Assembly (NCBI GenBank): GCA_905221295.1
Contig: CAJNCP010000017.1
Location: forward strand, 1 to 24,164
From: a bacterium
GTDB lineage: Bacteria > Bacillota > Bacilli > Lactobacillales > Streptococcaceae
Length of the DNA: 24,164 bases
Reading direction: 5' to 3'
Shown: one piece after another, positions 1-6,756 of the stretch
Numbering within the stretch: position 1 is the first letter of the stretch
Layout: every line of letters starts with the position of its first letter
Made by a program: the position numbers and the translations under genes
Notes under the pieces: generated by a model
Seen by the model: the letters and a program-made list of their open reading frames with translations, nothing else
What the model was told of the DNA's origin: nothing
The model's database searches: none

Positions 1-357
1 GGGGCGGTCGATTTTATCCTTGATGTAGGTGGGAACATTCCCAGCATACCGCTCCAAGGTAGAGAGTTTGGCTTGCAGAGTTTGGGCAGTGCTGGTTTCA
101 TCGTGATAGGTATAGGACACGACACCGTCCGTATCCTTTTCTTTGATGAGTTTCTGGACCTTCTCAGAAATCTTGACCAGATCCTCCACCCGTTTGGCAA
201 ATCCGGTCGAAGTTGTTCCAGTACTATAGGCTCCTGCTTGAGCATTGGTGTAATTTCCATAGCCACTGCTAGAGACTGTAGCATTTTCAGTGAGACCTGT
301 CAGGGCTTGTTTCATCGTCTTCCAGGTCGATGAATGAAGTTCTACATCTTTGGTCAT
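1..357 (-). CDS. Probable T7SS effector or accessory protein, N-terminal part (cut by window edge)
   Basis: Only the first 119 codons are present; the reading frame is open to base 1, so the C-terminus lies outside the window. The ATG at 357 overlaps the stop of the upstream gene (ATGA, 4 nt), showing translational coupling within the minus-strand operon. The N-terminus has no signal peptide or membrane segment. It contains a Gly/Ser/Thr/Tyr-rich stretch (about residues 30-50) followed by helix-forming, charged sequence. I do not recognise a family and it lacks the usual LXG N-terminus. As the last and apparently largest gene behind several small helical T7SS-type genes, it occupies the place where an effector normally sits; this is inference from position. 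Its GC content looks higher than that of the neighbouring replicon genes. Confidence 0.6.
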   Translation of the reverse strand, partial: MTKDVELHSSTWKTMKQALTGLTENATVSSSGYGNYTNAQAGAYSTGTTSTGFAKRVEDLVKISEKVQKLIKEKDTDGVVSYTYHDETSTAQTLQAKLSTLERYAGNVPTYIKDKIDRP

Positions 358-749
358 TGGTCACCTCGCGGAATGATTCCCAGAGTTTTTAAGTTTTGTA
401 CGAGAGCGGGATCAGCAACAAGACCATTTATAAAATCATCTCTAAGCTTGGTATCTTGTTCGATCATTTGATTCATCATGCTTAAAATCTCACTATTAGC
501 ACGTCGGTATAGGTCTCCGACTTCATTCACTTTGTTGAGCATATCAGCATAGTGATCCATTGCTTTCGAGGCTTCTCCACCTTCATAATATTTCGTTTCA
601 GATAGGCTCTTCAATTTTGGAGCCAAGTTATTTTGAAATGAAATTTCAATGTTGGTGATGTAAGACATGATTGCATGCATTTCATCAGGATTCATGGTGA
701 TTTCGTTAGATCCACCACCACCCATTACAGTCGTTTCAGTCACTACCAT
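354..749 (-). CDS. Small helical WXG100-like protein, T7SS associated
   Basis: 131 residues from the ATG at 749. I chose this start because GGGAGGAGG lies about 9 nt upstream; a longer in-frame start at 803 would lie deep inside the upstream gene. It overlaps the end of the 232-residue gene by 14 nt. The predicted fold is a helical hairpin: a long amphipathic helix up to about residue 50, a turn with Y55-E56-G57 where WXG100 proteins carry W-x-G, then a second long helix. A Gly-rich stretch sits at residues 10-13. It is probably a partner or targeting factor for the gene that follows. No family name can be given from sight. Confidence 0.65.
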   Translation of the reverse strand: MVVTETTVMGGGGSNEITMNPDEMHAIMSYITNIEISFQNNLAPKLKSLSETKYYEGGEASKAMDHYADMLNKVNEVGDLYRRANSEILSMMNQMIEQDTKLRDDFINGLVADPALVQNLKTLGIIPRGDQ

Positions 750-1434
750 TTTCAAAATCCTCCTCCCTAAACGGAATAGCAAGCCAGCTATACAATCTCT
801 CAAGGAAATAGTATTGGCTAAAGCGGTATAACTCTTCTTGATTTACATCAAATCCTAATAGTTCACCCTCTTCTTCAACGAATAGATACGAAGCTGTTAA
901 TAATGCTGCGTGTCTGGTCTCGCACATTTGTTCCAAAGGATAATACTGTACCATCAGTGCTCGATCTGATGCTAAAGCCGTTTCGATATCAGGAGTTAGT
1001 TGCTTTCTTTCAGTTAGAAAATCAATCTCATCTTCCAGAGGAATCCTTGTCACCAATGGGAGCTTGTCTTGAAGCAGCAATAAGCGACTCATAGGACTAA
1101 TCTTGACAAGTTGATATCCCTGACCAGTATCTACGATTAGGATAGAAAAGTTACTATCTCGGCTTTGCATGAAATAGAAATTATTTAGAATGACCAAAGT
1201 TCTACCTAAGCAATATTCTTTTAGAGTCTCAACTATGACAAACCCTGCTTTTGTTAGTGAACCATCCTCATTCACCAAACCTTTTTTCTCAAGATCTTCT
1301 TTGGCTATCGTCCATATGAGTTCAGAAGCAGTGACAATGTCATCTAGCGTTGGTAACCCGGGCATCAATTCCCCACCAAAGGCACCGATTAAATAATGGA
1401 GTTCATGAATAGAAAACGTTTCTTTATGTGACAT
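736..1434 (-). CDS. 232-residue protein of T7SS effector locus, possibly EspG-like chaperone (DUF5081-like)
   Basis: Cytoplasmic-looking protein of 232 residues with mixed alpha/beta character and no membrane segment. The ATG at 1434 lies 2 nt after the previous stop and has AAAGGGG upstream. The N-terminal third is helical with a Gly-Leu-Val segment near residue 53, and the middle contains alternating hydrophobic strands (about residues 80-115). The arrangement of helix, GL turn, then beta sheet, sitting between small WXG100-like genes, recalls mycobacterial EspG chaperones and a DUF5081-type Firmicute family. I make that comparison from general pattern only and hold it weakly. It overlaps the next gene by 14 nt, consistent with coupled translation. 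Confidence 0.6.
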   Translation of the reverse strand: MSHKETFSIHELHYLIGAFGGELMPGLPTLDDIVTASELIWTIAKEDLEKKGLVNEDGSLTKAGFVIVETLKEYCLGRTLVILNNFYFMQSRDSNFSILIVDTGQGYQLVKISPMSRLLLLQDKLPLVTRIPLEDEIDFLTERKQLTPDIETALASDRALMVQYYPLEQMCETRHAALLTASYLFVEEEGELLGFDVNQEELYRFSQYYFLERLYSWLAIPFREEDFENGSD

Positions 1435-1436
1435 AT

Positions 1437-1736
1437 TTACAACCCCTTTATTGATGCAACTTCTGATGAGTTATTGTAATTATCAATTGATTTTTTCAGA
1501 CCAGAGACTGCTTTTTCATGTTCGTTCATGATAGACCTTAGATCCTTATGGTATTTATGGATAATGTCTAAATAGGATTCAAAAGCTACCTTGGTCTTTC
1601 CTGACCACTTGGCGGATTGGAGATAACTTTTTAATCGGGTCACCGTTTGATAAGAATTCGTCAACTCTTGGTTAATCTCTTTTGAAAGCTGAATAGCAGT
1701 TTCCAAATCTTTATATTTGATTTTTAAGTCCGCCAT
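1437..1736 (-). CDS. WXG100/DUF5344-like small T7SS protein
   Basis: 99 residues, all helical, with a W44-S45-G46 motif in the turn between two amphipathic helices, which is the defining WXG100 feature; length is also typical (about 100). GGAGG lies 8 nt before the ATG. It follows the 133-residue gene by 5 nt and precedes the 232-residue gene by 2 nt. Pairs of a DUF5082-like and a DUF5344-like gene ahead of an effector are the known layout of LXG loci in Bacillus (ywqH-ywqI-ywqJ), and this gene takes the second position. Expected role: heterocomplex partner that targets the effector to EssC. Confidence 0.75.
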   Translation of the reverse strand: MADLKIKYKDLETAIQLSKEINQELTNSYQTVTRLKSYLQSAKWSGKTKVAFESYLDIIHKYHKDLRSIMNEHEKAVSGLKKSIDNYNNSSEVASIKGL

Positions 1737-1741
1737 AAATC

Positions 1742-2143
1742 TTACCTCCGTCTTTTATTTCTATTTCTACGTTCCTCAGCCTGACGTCTTGCTTCAGCTT
1801 CCCTCTCTCTGCGTTCTTGCTCAGCTAAACGCTCATAGTATTTGTATCGTTCATAGGCTGCATCAACAGCACTCGATAAGCTTTTTGCATCGCTAGACTG
1901 ATTGGTTCGTACAGTATCAACTTTTCCTTTTACTCGACCTTCGCTATCACTAAAAACATCCTCTGGAATAAAACTTGAACTCATTGAAGGTCGAGAATTG
2001 GTATAACTATCGACTTTTCCTTCCATTGTTTTTAATTTAGAATTAAAGCTTTTTAATTGACTGTTCAAATCGTTATACAATGCTTTATATTGTTCCCTTT
2101 TCTTTTCTGTATCTGTTCCAAACCACGCGTCCCATAATGACAT
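1742..2143 (-). CDS. Coiled-coil DUF5082-like T7SS accessory protein
   Basis: 133 residues; first gene of the minus-strand operon. AAAGGAGG is placed 9 nt before the ATG. The N-terminal half is a coiled coil (about residues 12-45), the middle is a linker rich in Ser and Pro, and the C-terminal third is a helix ending in a strongly basic tail made almost entirely of Arg, Lys, Glu and Gln. No signal peptide or membrane segment. Size, coiled-coil content and first position match DUF5082-type LXG partners (YwqH-like), but the W-x-G turn is not evident, so the family assignment is tentative. Confidence 0.65.
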   Translation of the reverse strand: MSLWDAWFGTDTEKKREQYKALYNDLNSQLKSFNSKLKTMEGKVDSYTNSRPSMSSSFIPEDVFSDSEGRVKGKVDTVRTNQSSDAKSLSSAVDAAYERYKYYERLAEQERREREAEARRQAEERRNRNKRRR

Positions 2144-2194
2144 ACTGAGTAGCCTCCTTTTTTATCATTATTCAATTCAGAAGATAGCGTAAAA

Positions 2195-2212
2195 TCCTGA
2201 ATCGAATCAGGA
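2195..2212. promoter_or_regulatory. Palindrome in leader of minus-strand T7SS operon
   Basis: TCCTGA-ATCGAA-TCAGGA, with 16 of 18 positions symmetric. It lies between the predicted promoter (2245-2272) and the first start codon (2143). It could be an operator or a leader hairpin; no U-tract follows. Confidence 0.4.
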
Positions 2213-2244
2213 CAAGTAACGCCATCTAACTCATCTAATTATTT

Positions 2245-2272
2245 ACTATACATATCCATTAACAAATGTCAA
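2245..2272 (-). promoter_or_regulatory. Sigma-A promoter of minus-strand T7SS operon
   Basis: On the minus strand: TTGACA (2272-2267), a 16-nt spacer, then TATAGT (2250-2245). A perfect -35 with a near-consensus -10 about 100 nt before the first gene. It lies downstream of the rep stop codon, so the operon need not depend on rep transcription. Confidence 0.7.
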
Positions 2273-2305
2273 AAAATAAAGCGACTATCTTCTATAAATC
2301 TCTCA

Positions 2306-3604
2306 TTAAGAATCTAATTTTTTTAGCATTTCTGCTTTTTTTCTTTCAAGTTCCTGACGCTGCTCTTCTGTTATCTCATTCCTATAGTTAGGATTTGACC
2401 AAGATGGAACATTGGTCTTTTGGGATTCGCCAAAAATTTCCCTTTCAGCGTTCTCAATATCTTCCATCTTCTTCACTCCTGCCTTTTCCCAATTTTCTAA
2501 CGTCTTAAACAGCCAGCCCGGACCTCGTTTTTTATTCATTGTTACCTTATCTAGGGCGGCAACTACTACTTCTTCAGACATACTTTGACAAAATTTAACT
2601 AGTCTTTGTCTGTTGTTCTTATTGTCATACTCTGGTTTATTACTAAAAGTTTTAAGAAAGAGCTGAATAACATTAAAATACTCTAAATGCTTATCGTCAC
2701 CTTTACTGTCGGATAATTCCTCAAAGACAATATTGCTTCCATCAATACTCTTAATATAATTCAGATCTATTGAAAATGGTTTAAATGAAAAAATGTATTT
2801 TACTATCTTTCTATTTTTTCGCTCAATAGTATACTCTAAATCTCTAATAATTTGACGTCCATCATCGTAAGTGAGACTCTGTAATTCTTTAATAGCACTA
2901 TTTAGAATTGTTAATTTATTTTTTTTAGCGTATGGCGTTGTGAATTTCATAATAATATTTTCAAATACTTCTGCATCAATGGATATTGGACGATTTATAG
3001 AACGATATTCAGCAATCCATCGATATAAATTTTGCCCATATTTTTTTAATTGATTATGTAGTTCACGACCAAATTTTAAATACTTTGTCTCAGACCAATC
3101 ATCATTATTAAATAAATCAACAACTCGTTTTTTATTCTGAATAATGTTCCCTGCTTCATCCAAAATCTCATTTTGATAAACAGCTTCTGAAATATGAACT
3201 GTCAATTCTTGATTGATATGATCTACTCTAAATTTTTCTGTAAATAAAGGATAATCATCAAAAACACTATTCCCTTTTTCATCCATCTTAATAAATTTTT
3301 TATATGATACGAGTTTTAACTTAGTCTGAATCTCCTCAATAAAACGATTGAAGTGTTTCCCTGTATTGGCATAATATACTCCATCAGAATTTTTTAAAAC
3401 ATTATCCGACATATACGCAATGTCAGAATAAGAGATAGTGATCCCATCAGGAGAATATTTATCACGAATTTCACCCAATAAAGCATATACAACATTTGCT
3501 TCATTCTTTGATAAATCCCCAAGATCAAAATATTTTGGAAAATCTCTATCATATTGAATAACAGCCCTATACTTTTTTTGATTTACATCTTTTAGTTTTG
3601 CCAT
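2306..3604 (-). CDS. rep: Rep_3-type plasmid replication initiator
   Basis: 432 residues. The protein resembles Rep_3/RepB-like initiators of iteron-controlled theta plasmids: an N-terminal winged-helix region (about residues 10-140) opening with a 'DLSKNEANVVYALLG'-type segment, a second winged-helix region (about 150-290), then a long charged C-terminal extension. Start ATG at 3604 has AAAGG 7 nt upstream. The gene is divergent from a 16-copy iteron array, the expected binding site of such an initiator, and from parA. Base composition is strongly AT-rich, unlike the T7SS effector genes nearby. Role: binds iterons, opens the origin and recruits host DnaA and helicase (family knowledge). No truncation seen, so the replicon may be functional. 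Most likely autoregulated by binding near its own promoter. Confidence 0.85.
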   Translation of the reverse strand: MAKLKDVNQKKYRAVIQYDRDFPKYFDLGDLSKNEANVVYALLGEIRDKYSPDGITISYSDIAYMSDNVLKNSDGVYYANTGKHFNRFIEEIQTKLKLVSYKKFIKMDEKGNSVFDDYPLFTEKFRVDHINQELTVHISEAVYQNEILDEAGNIIQNKKRVVDLFNNDDWSETKYLKFGRELHNQLKKYGQNLYRWIAEYRSINRPISIDAEVFENIIMKFTTPYAKKNKLTILNSAIKELQSLTYDDGRQIIRDLEYTIERKNRKIVKYIFSFKPFSIDLNYIKSIDGSNIVFEELSDSKGDDKHLEYFNVIQLFLKTFSNKPEYDNKNNRQRLVKFCQSMSEEVVVAALDKVTMNKKRGPGWLFKTLENWEKAGVKKMEDIENAEREIFGESQKTNVPSWSNPNYRNEITEEQRQELERKKAEMLKKLDS

Positions 3605-3658
3605 CTACTAACCTTTCTAACTCCGTTTTTTCTAAGGTTATACAGGAATCTCCCTTAT

Positions 3659-3667
3659 ATTTTATCA
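3659..3667 (-). promoter_or_regulatory. Possible extended -10 promoter for rep
   Basis: Minus-strand TGA-TAAAAT (TGn plus -10 hexamer), about 55 nt before the rep ATG. No good -35 lies 17 nt upstream, so this is a weak call. Confidence 0.3.
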
Positions 3668-3735
3668 TATTTTATACTCAAAGAAAAACTATGATAGACT
3701 TCCTAGCCTATAAAATTATTGACTCCCTTAGTTTA

Positions 3736-4250
3736 CCTTGCGTTTCTAGGACTTTCATTTTGTTCTATTCTTACTACCTTGCGTTTCTAGGACTTTCATT
3801 TTGTTCTATTCTTACTACCTTGCGTTTCTAGGACTTTCATTTTGTTCTATTCTTACTACCTTGCGTTTCTAGGACTTTCATTTTGTTCTATTCTTACTAC
3901 CTTGCGTTTCTAGGACTTTCATTTTGTTCTATTCTTACTACCTTGCGTTTCTAGGACTTTCATTTTGTTCTATTCTTACTACCTTGCGTTTCTAAGACTT
4001 TCATTTTGTTCTGTTCTTGTTACCTTGCGTTTCTAGGACTTTCATTTTGTTCTATTCTTACTACCTTGCGTTTCTAAGACTTTCATTTTGTTCTATTCTT
4101 ACTACCTTGCGTTTCTAAGACTTTGCCTTGCGTTTCTAAGACTTTACCTTACGTTTCTAAGACTTTACCTTACGTTTCTAAGACTTTGCCTTGCGTTTCT
4201 AGGACTTTACCTTACGTTTCTAAGACTTTGCCTTGCGTTTCTAGGACTTT
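3736..4250. repeat. Iteron array, 16 copies, origin of replication
   Basis: Sixteen copies of CCTTGCGTTTCTAGGACTTT or close variants (G/A changes at two positions). Copy starts read by eye: 3736, 3777, 3818, 3859, 3900, 3941, 3982, 4023, 4064, 4105, 4126, 4147, 4168, 4189, 4210, 4231. The first nine are followed by a fixed 20-21 nt filler (TCATTTTGTTCTATTCTTACTA-like, given here only as a type), so spacing is 41 bp; the last seven abut directly at 21 bp. The location between rep and the AT-rich region is that of a theta-plasmid oriV. Expected function: Rep binding and copy-number control. Confidence 0.9.
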
Positions 4251-4395
4251 AGACTCTCAAAAACCTTGGTATCACTAGCATTATACTATTCCCTAACTAA
4301 TATAATTTAAATAACTTATATAACTTATATATAATTAAAATTAACTAAAAATTATTAATATTTTTTTTCATAATCATTAAATATGTAACAAAAAG

Positions 4396-4404
4396 TTATC
4401 CCCA
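4396..4404 (+). promoter_or_regulatory. DnaA-box-like site
   Basis: TTATCCCCA differs from the consensus TTATCCACA at one base. It sits about 145 bp from the last iteron in the AT-rich region, which fits initiator-plus-DnaA opening. A single 9-mer is weak evidence alone. Confidence 0.45.
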
Positions 4405-4533
4405 TCAATACACAAAAACAGATATACTCTACTTTATGTGTTCCAACTAAATAATTTACATTATTTACATAAACTATGAAAATTATACAAATAATATAAA
4501 TATTCAAAGTGATATGAATGCTATATGTCTGAC

Positions 4534-4569
4534 ATTACTCATAAAACTTCGATCGTTTTTATGAGTAAT
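4534..4569. repeat. 13-bp inverted repeat (hairpin) in origin region
   Basis: ATTACTCATAAAA (4534-4546) pairs with TTTTATGAGTAAT (4557-4569) across a 10-nt centre containing CGATCG. Too AT-rich for a normal terminator. It may be a protein-binding or single-strand structure of the origin or partition site. Confidence 0.55.
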
Positions 4570-4629
4570 TAGAAAATAGAATGATTGTTTTAATTAAAAT
4601 AATTAAACAACGTATTTAAATTTATTTAT

Positions 4630-4666
4630 GTGTCATTTGACACGGATATCTAAATTTTGATAGAAT
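4630..4666 (+). promoter_or_regulatory. parA promoter with overlapping operator palindrome
   Basis: TTGACA (4637-4642), an 18-nt spacer, then TGA-TAGAAT (TG at 4658-4659, -10 hexamer 4661-4666). The 14-bp palindrome GTGTCATTTGACAC (4630-4643, 6-bp arms) covers the -35 hexamer, so a bound repressor would block the polymerase. Autoregulation by the partition proteins is the likely use (inference). The leader to the parA ATG is about 125 nt. Confidence 0.65.
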
Positions 4667-4703
4667 AGAAAAGTAATAGTGATTATATCAGATTGTCCCA
4701 TTG

Positions 4704-4715
4704 CTACACGTGTAG
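4704..4715. promoter_or_regulatory. Perfect 12-bp palindrome in parA leader
   Basis: CTACACGTGTAG, fully self-complementary, between the parA promoter and start codon. A candidate partition (parS-like) or operator site; only one copy was seen. Confidence 0.4.
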
Positions 4716-4797
4716 TAATTGAAGTATTAATCTAAGTTGTATATGCTTTTTAAATTATATACATATTATAAATAATGTACGTAAAGGAGTAATCTCT

Positions 4798-5631
4798 ATG
4801 AGTGTTAAAAATGGCTTCAAAACAGTTACTTTTTATATTGATAAAGGAGGAAGCGCAAAAACAACAAATACTTTTAATTATGTAAAAGATGCAGTTTCTA
4901 CTAGCAATATTAAAGCGTTAGTAATTGATGGAGATAGATCTCGAAATCTAACCAATGTCTTTGGAGTAAATGGTGACAAGACAATTGCTGATCTATTTAA
5001 ATCTGATGGAGAAGATTTCGCTATTTACCCAACCAGTGATCCAAGAATTGACATTATTGTTGGTGACAGTGATTTTACTGACGAGGGAGTTAATATTAGA
5101 GGGGCTTCTAGTCCTTATCTAGTCTTATTCACATGGTATTCAATGAATTACCAAATGTTGTCGGAAAAGTATGACTTAATTGTCATTGATACTCATAATG
5201 ATACCTCAATTGTTACTTCTAATTTAATTGCTGTTAGTGATGTTGTAGTATCTGTAACGACGCCAGATGGTCCTAGTTTTACAGCGTGGAGAAATCTACC
5301 GGAGTTTATTGAAAAAGTCAAAGCAAAAGCACGTAATCCATTTACGAAAGAGACAGTAGTTGATCTTAAGCTTGGATTGATAGCTAACAATATTATTTTT
5401 TATGGCAATAATGTTTCGGCTCCAAGTAAAGAATTCTTATCTTTAGTTGAAAATGATGAGCATTTCTTAGGACTTATTCCCAATCGTCCAATATTTGTAA
5501 GTACTTTGCTGGAAGGAAAAAGTATTTTCGAAATAGTAGATGAAATGCCAATACATAAGCAGCAGAAGTATCAGAACCTTCTTGCTGGAGTTAGAGGTAT
5601 CTACGCAAAAATCAATGCGATGTTAGAATAA
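4798..5631 (+). CDS. parA: ParA-family plasmid partition ATPase
   Basis: 277 residues. It has the ParA/MinD arrangement: a deviant Walker A with signature Lys K16 and P-loop Lys K21 (K16-G-G-S-A-K-T-T23), a Walker A'-type 'VIDGDRSRNLT' segment near residue 41, and Walker B 'LIVIDTHND' with the Asp near residue 131. The residue before the P-loop lysine is Ala (A20), where the family nearly always has Gly. No N-terminal helix-turn-helix, so it is the short (type Ib-like) form. AAAGGAG lies upstream of the ATG. The next gene begins 56 nt downstream. Role: ATP-dependent positioning of the replicon on the nucleoid with its ParB partner. Confidence 0.85.
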   Translation: MSVKNGFKTVTFYIDKGGSAKTTNTFNYVKDAVSTSNIKALVIDGDRSRNLTNVFGVNGDKTIADLFKSDGEDFAIYPTSDPRIDIIVGDSDFTDEGVNIRGASSPYLVLFTWYSMNYQMLSEKYDLIVIDTHNDTSIVTSNLIAVSDVVVSVTTPDGPSFTAWRNLPEFIEKVKAKARNPFTKETVVDLKLGLIANNIIFYGNNVSAPSKEFLSLVENDEHFLGLIPNRPIFVSTLLEGKSIFEIVDEMPIHKQQKYQNLLAGVRGIYAKINAMLE

Positions 5632-5687
5632 TAAATGCAATATTTACACAAAATGTATAACGTGATATAAATATAGGAGAAAATACA

Positions 5688-6008
5688 ATGGTAAAAAATA
5701 AGTTTGAAGCATTCAGTGGACAACTAAAAAGAAAAGAAAATAACCTCGAAGAGGAAGCGATAGAAGTCAATTCTAATAAAGTTTCAGAAGTAAAAAAAGT
5801 TGATGGTCGTTTGAAAAAACCAGAAGATAAAGTTAAGAGTAAAACAATTGCAATGGTACCTAGAGTTGCTAAAATGTTAACTCAACAGAGGTTGAAGAAT
5901 GCCCCCCTACTATCCGATAGTCAATACATCCAAAATTTAATCTGGATGGATGCTACTGGAGAACCATTCTTTGATAGTGAGACTAAAGAAATCTTACCTG
6001 GAAGATAA
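5688..6008 (+). CDS. Small ParB-like partition or DNA-binding protein
   Basis: 106 residues directly behind parA with AGGAGA before the ATG. The N-terminal half is highly charged and probably disordered. The region about residues 52-85 reads as a short strand (KTIAMVP) followed by two helices, the pattern of ribbon-helix-helix DNA-binding proteins that act as centromere-binding partners of short ParAs. I see the pattern but no diagnostic motif, so the assignment rests mainly on context. It probably binds the palindromes upstream of parA and represses that promoter. A terminator follows at 6100. Confidence 0.65.
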   Translation: MVKNKFEAFSGQLKRKENNLEEEAIEVNSNKVSEVKKVDGRLKKPEDKVKSKTIAMVPRVAKMLTQQRLKNAPLLSDSQYIQNLIWMDATGEPFFDSETKEILPGR

Positions 6009-6099
6009 AAAATGTAATAAATAGTTTAAATTATATAAATTATTTAAATGTTTTGTTAAAGTTGTAAAGATAGATTCGATTTTTAATTCTGTTACAAGC

Positions 6100-6150
6100 A
6101 AACCACAATATTAAACTGGATTATTTCTCTGTGTTTAATATTGTGGTTTT
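6100..6150 (+). terminator. Rho-independent terminator of parA operon
   Basis: A perfect 17-bp stem, 6100-6116 with 6133-6149 (arm AAACCACAATATTAAAC), 16-nt loop, ending in TTTT. The same stem could act in the other direction less well. The rest of 6009-6372 holds no gene; a small AACACAA/TTGTGTT inverted repeat lies at 6201-6219. Confidence 0.8.
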
Positions 6151-6312
6151 TAATATTTTAAAAGTTATCTTCCTTGAATTTTATTCAATCTGATAAATAC
6201 AACACAATTTTTTTGTGTTTACACATTGATTTGTTATATAAAGAATTAGCATTACAAGTTTTTGAAGGAACTATTATAGTGGGTGACAAGTCATAAATTT
6301 GGCTCTATTCTA

Positions 6313-6321
6313 TGGTATACT
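6313..6321 (+). promoter_or_regulatory. Extended -10 promoter of lipase module
   Basis: TGG-TATACT (TGn plus -10 hexamer), no recognisable -35, about 45 nt before the first ATG of the module. Extended -10 promoters without a -35 are common in streptococci. Confidence 0.55.
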
Positions 6322-6372
6322 ATAAGTAAATCAGTACATGATATATTTGTAAAATATCATAAAGGAGATGTC

Positions 6373-6756
6373 ATGAAGTCATTAAAAATTATAGGAATCA
6401 TTTTAGCTAGTTTGTTGGTTATCGTTGGGCTAAGCGTAGGAGGATATAAAGTAATGAAAAAAGTAGAACAAGACGAGATGGTTAGAATTGTAGAGAGTGA
6501 GGAAGCGAAAGAGATTTTTAAAGTACGCTTAAAACAAATAGATCCGAATGCTCTAACAGAAAAAGGAATTATTAAATCATATAAAGTTGATTCTTTTGAA
6601 CATAATCCAATGGGAGGAATAATTGTTTATTTGTATATAAATGATTCCTCAAGTTACAATGTTAGTGTATTCTTACATAAAGATAGTGATGGTAAATTAA
6701 GAAATGGCGGCGGGAGTAATCCGCCTCTGGAAAAATTAAAAGGAGACTCAAACTGA
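6373..6756 (+). CDS. DUF1310-like membrane-anchored protein, putative immunity protein of lipase effector
   Basis: 127 residues from the ATG at 6373, chosen because AAAGGAG lies 5 nt upstream; an in-frame upstream GTG has no such site. One N-terminal transmembrane helix (about residues 5-25) without a lipobox Cys, followed by a soluble domain predicted outside the membrane. The body, with segments such as 'RIVESEEAKEIF' and 'HNPMGGIIVYLYIND', matches my memory of the streptococcal DUF1310 family. Its stop overlaps the start of the lipase-like gene by one base (TGATG), so the two are translated together. An outward-facing anchored protein upstream of a secreted lipase is where the S. aureus TslA system has its TilA immunity lipoproteins; immunity function is inferred from that. 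Confidence 0.7.
   Translation: MKSLKIIGIILASLLVIVGLSVGGYKVMKKVEQDEMVRIVESEEAKEIFKVRLKQIDPNALTEKGIIKSYKVDSFEHNPMGGIIVYLYINDSSSYNVSVFLHKDSDGKLRNGGGSNPPLEKLKGDSN

Larger units (their letters stand above)
4251..4629. other. AT-rich origin region (DNA-unwinding-type segment)
   Basis: No gene on either strand. Extremely AT-rich, with runs such as TATATAATTAAAATTAAC and repeated ATTTAC/TATAAA words. It lies between the iterons and the parA promoter, the position of a DNA-unwinding element in iteron plasmids. It includes a DnaA-box-like site and a 13-bp inverted repeat, listed separately. Confidence 0.55.

Noticed and set aside
736..803. Longer N-terminus for the 131-residue WXG100-like protein, starting at 803
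   Set aside because: The ATG at 749 has a much better ribosome binding site, and the extra 18 residues would be encoded wholly within the upstream gene.
2180..2292. GAAGATAG and CTATCTTC as an inverted repeat around the minus-operon promoter
   Set aside because: Only 8 bp and about 97 bp apart in AT-rich DNA; easily chance.
3598..3831. Open frame on the plus strand through the iterons
   Set aside because: The frame arises from the repeat array and overlaps the rep start; no ribosome binding site.
3736..4250. CRISPR array
   Set aside because: The fillers between the cores are identical to each other in the first nine copies and absent in the last seven, so there are no unique spacers; this is an iteron array.
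6283..6372. Longer N-terminus for the DUF1310-like protein
   Set aside because: The extension would cover the predicted promoter and lacks a ribosome binding site; the start at 6373 has AAAGGAG and gives a proper N-terminal membrane helix.
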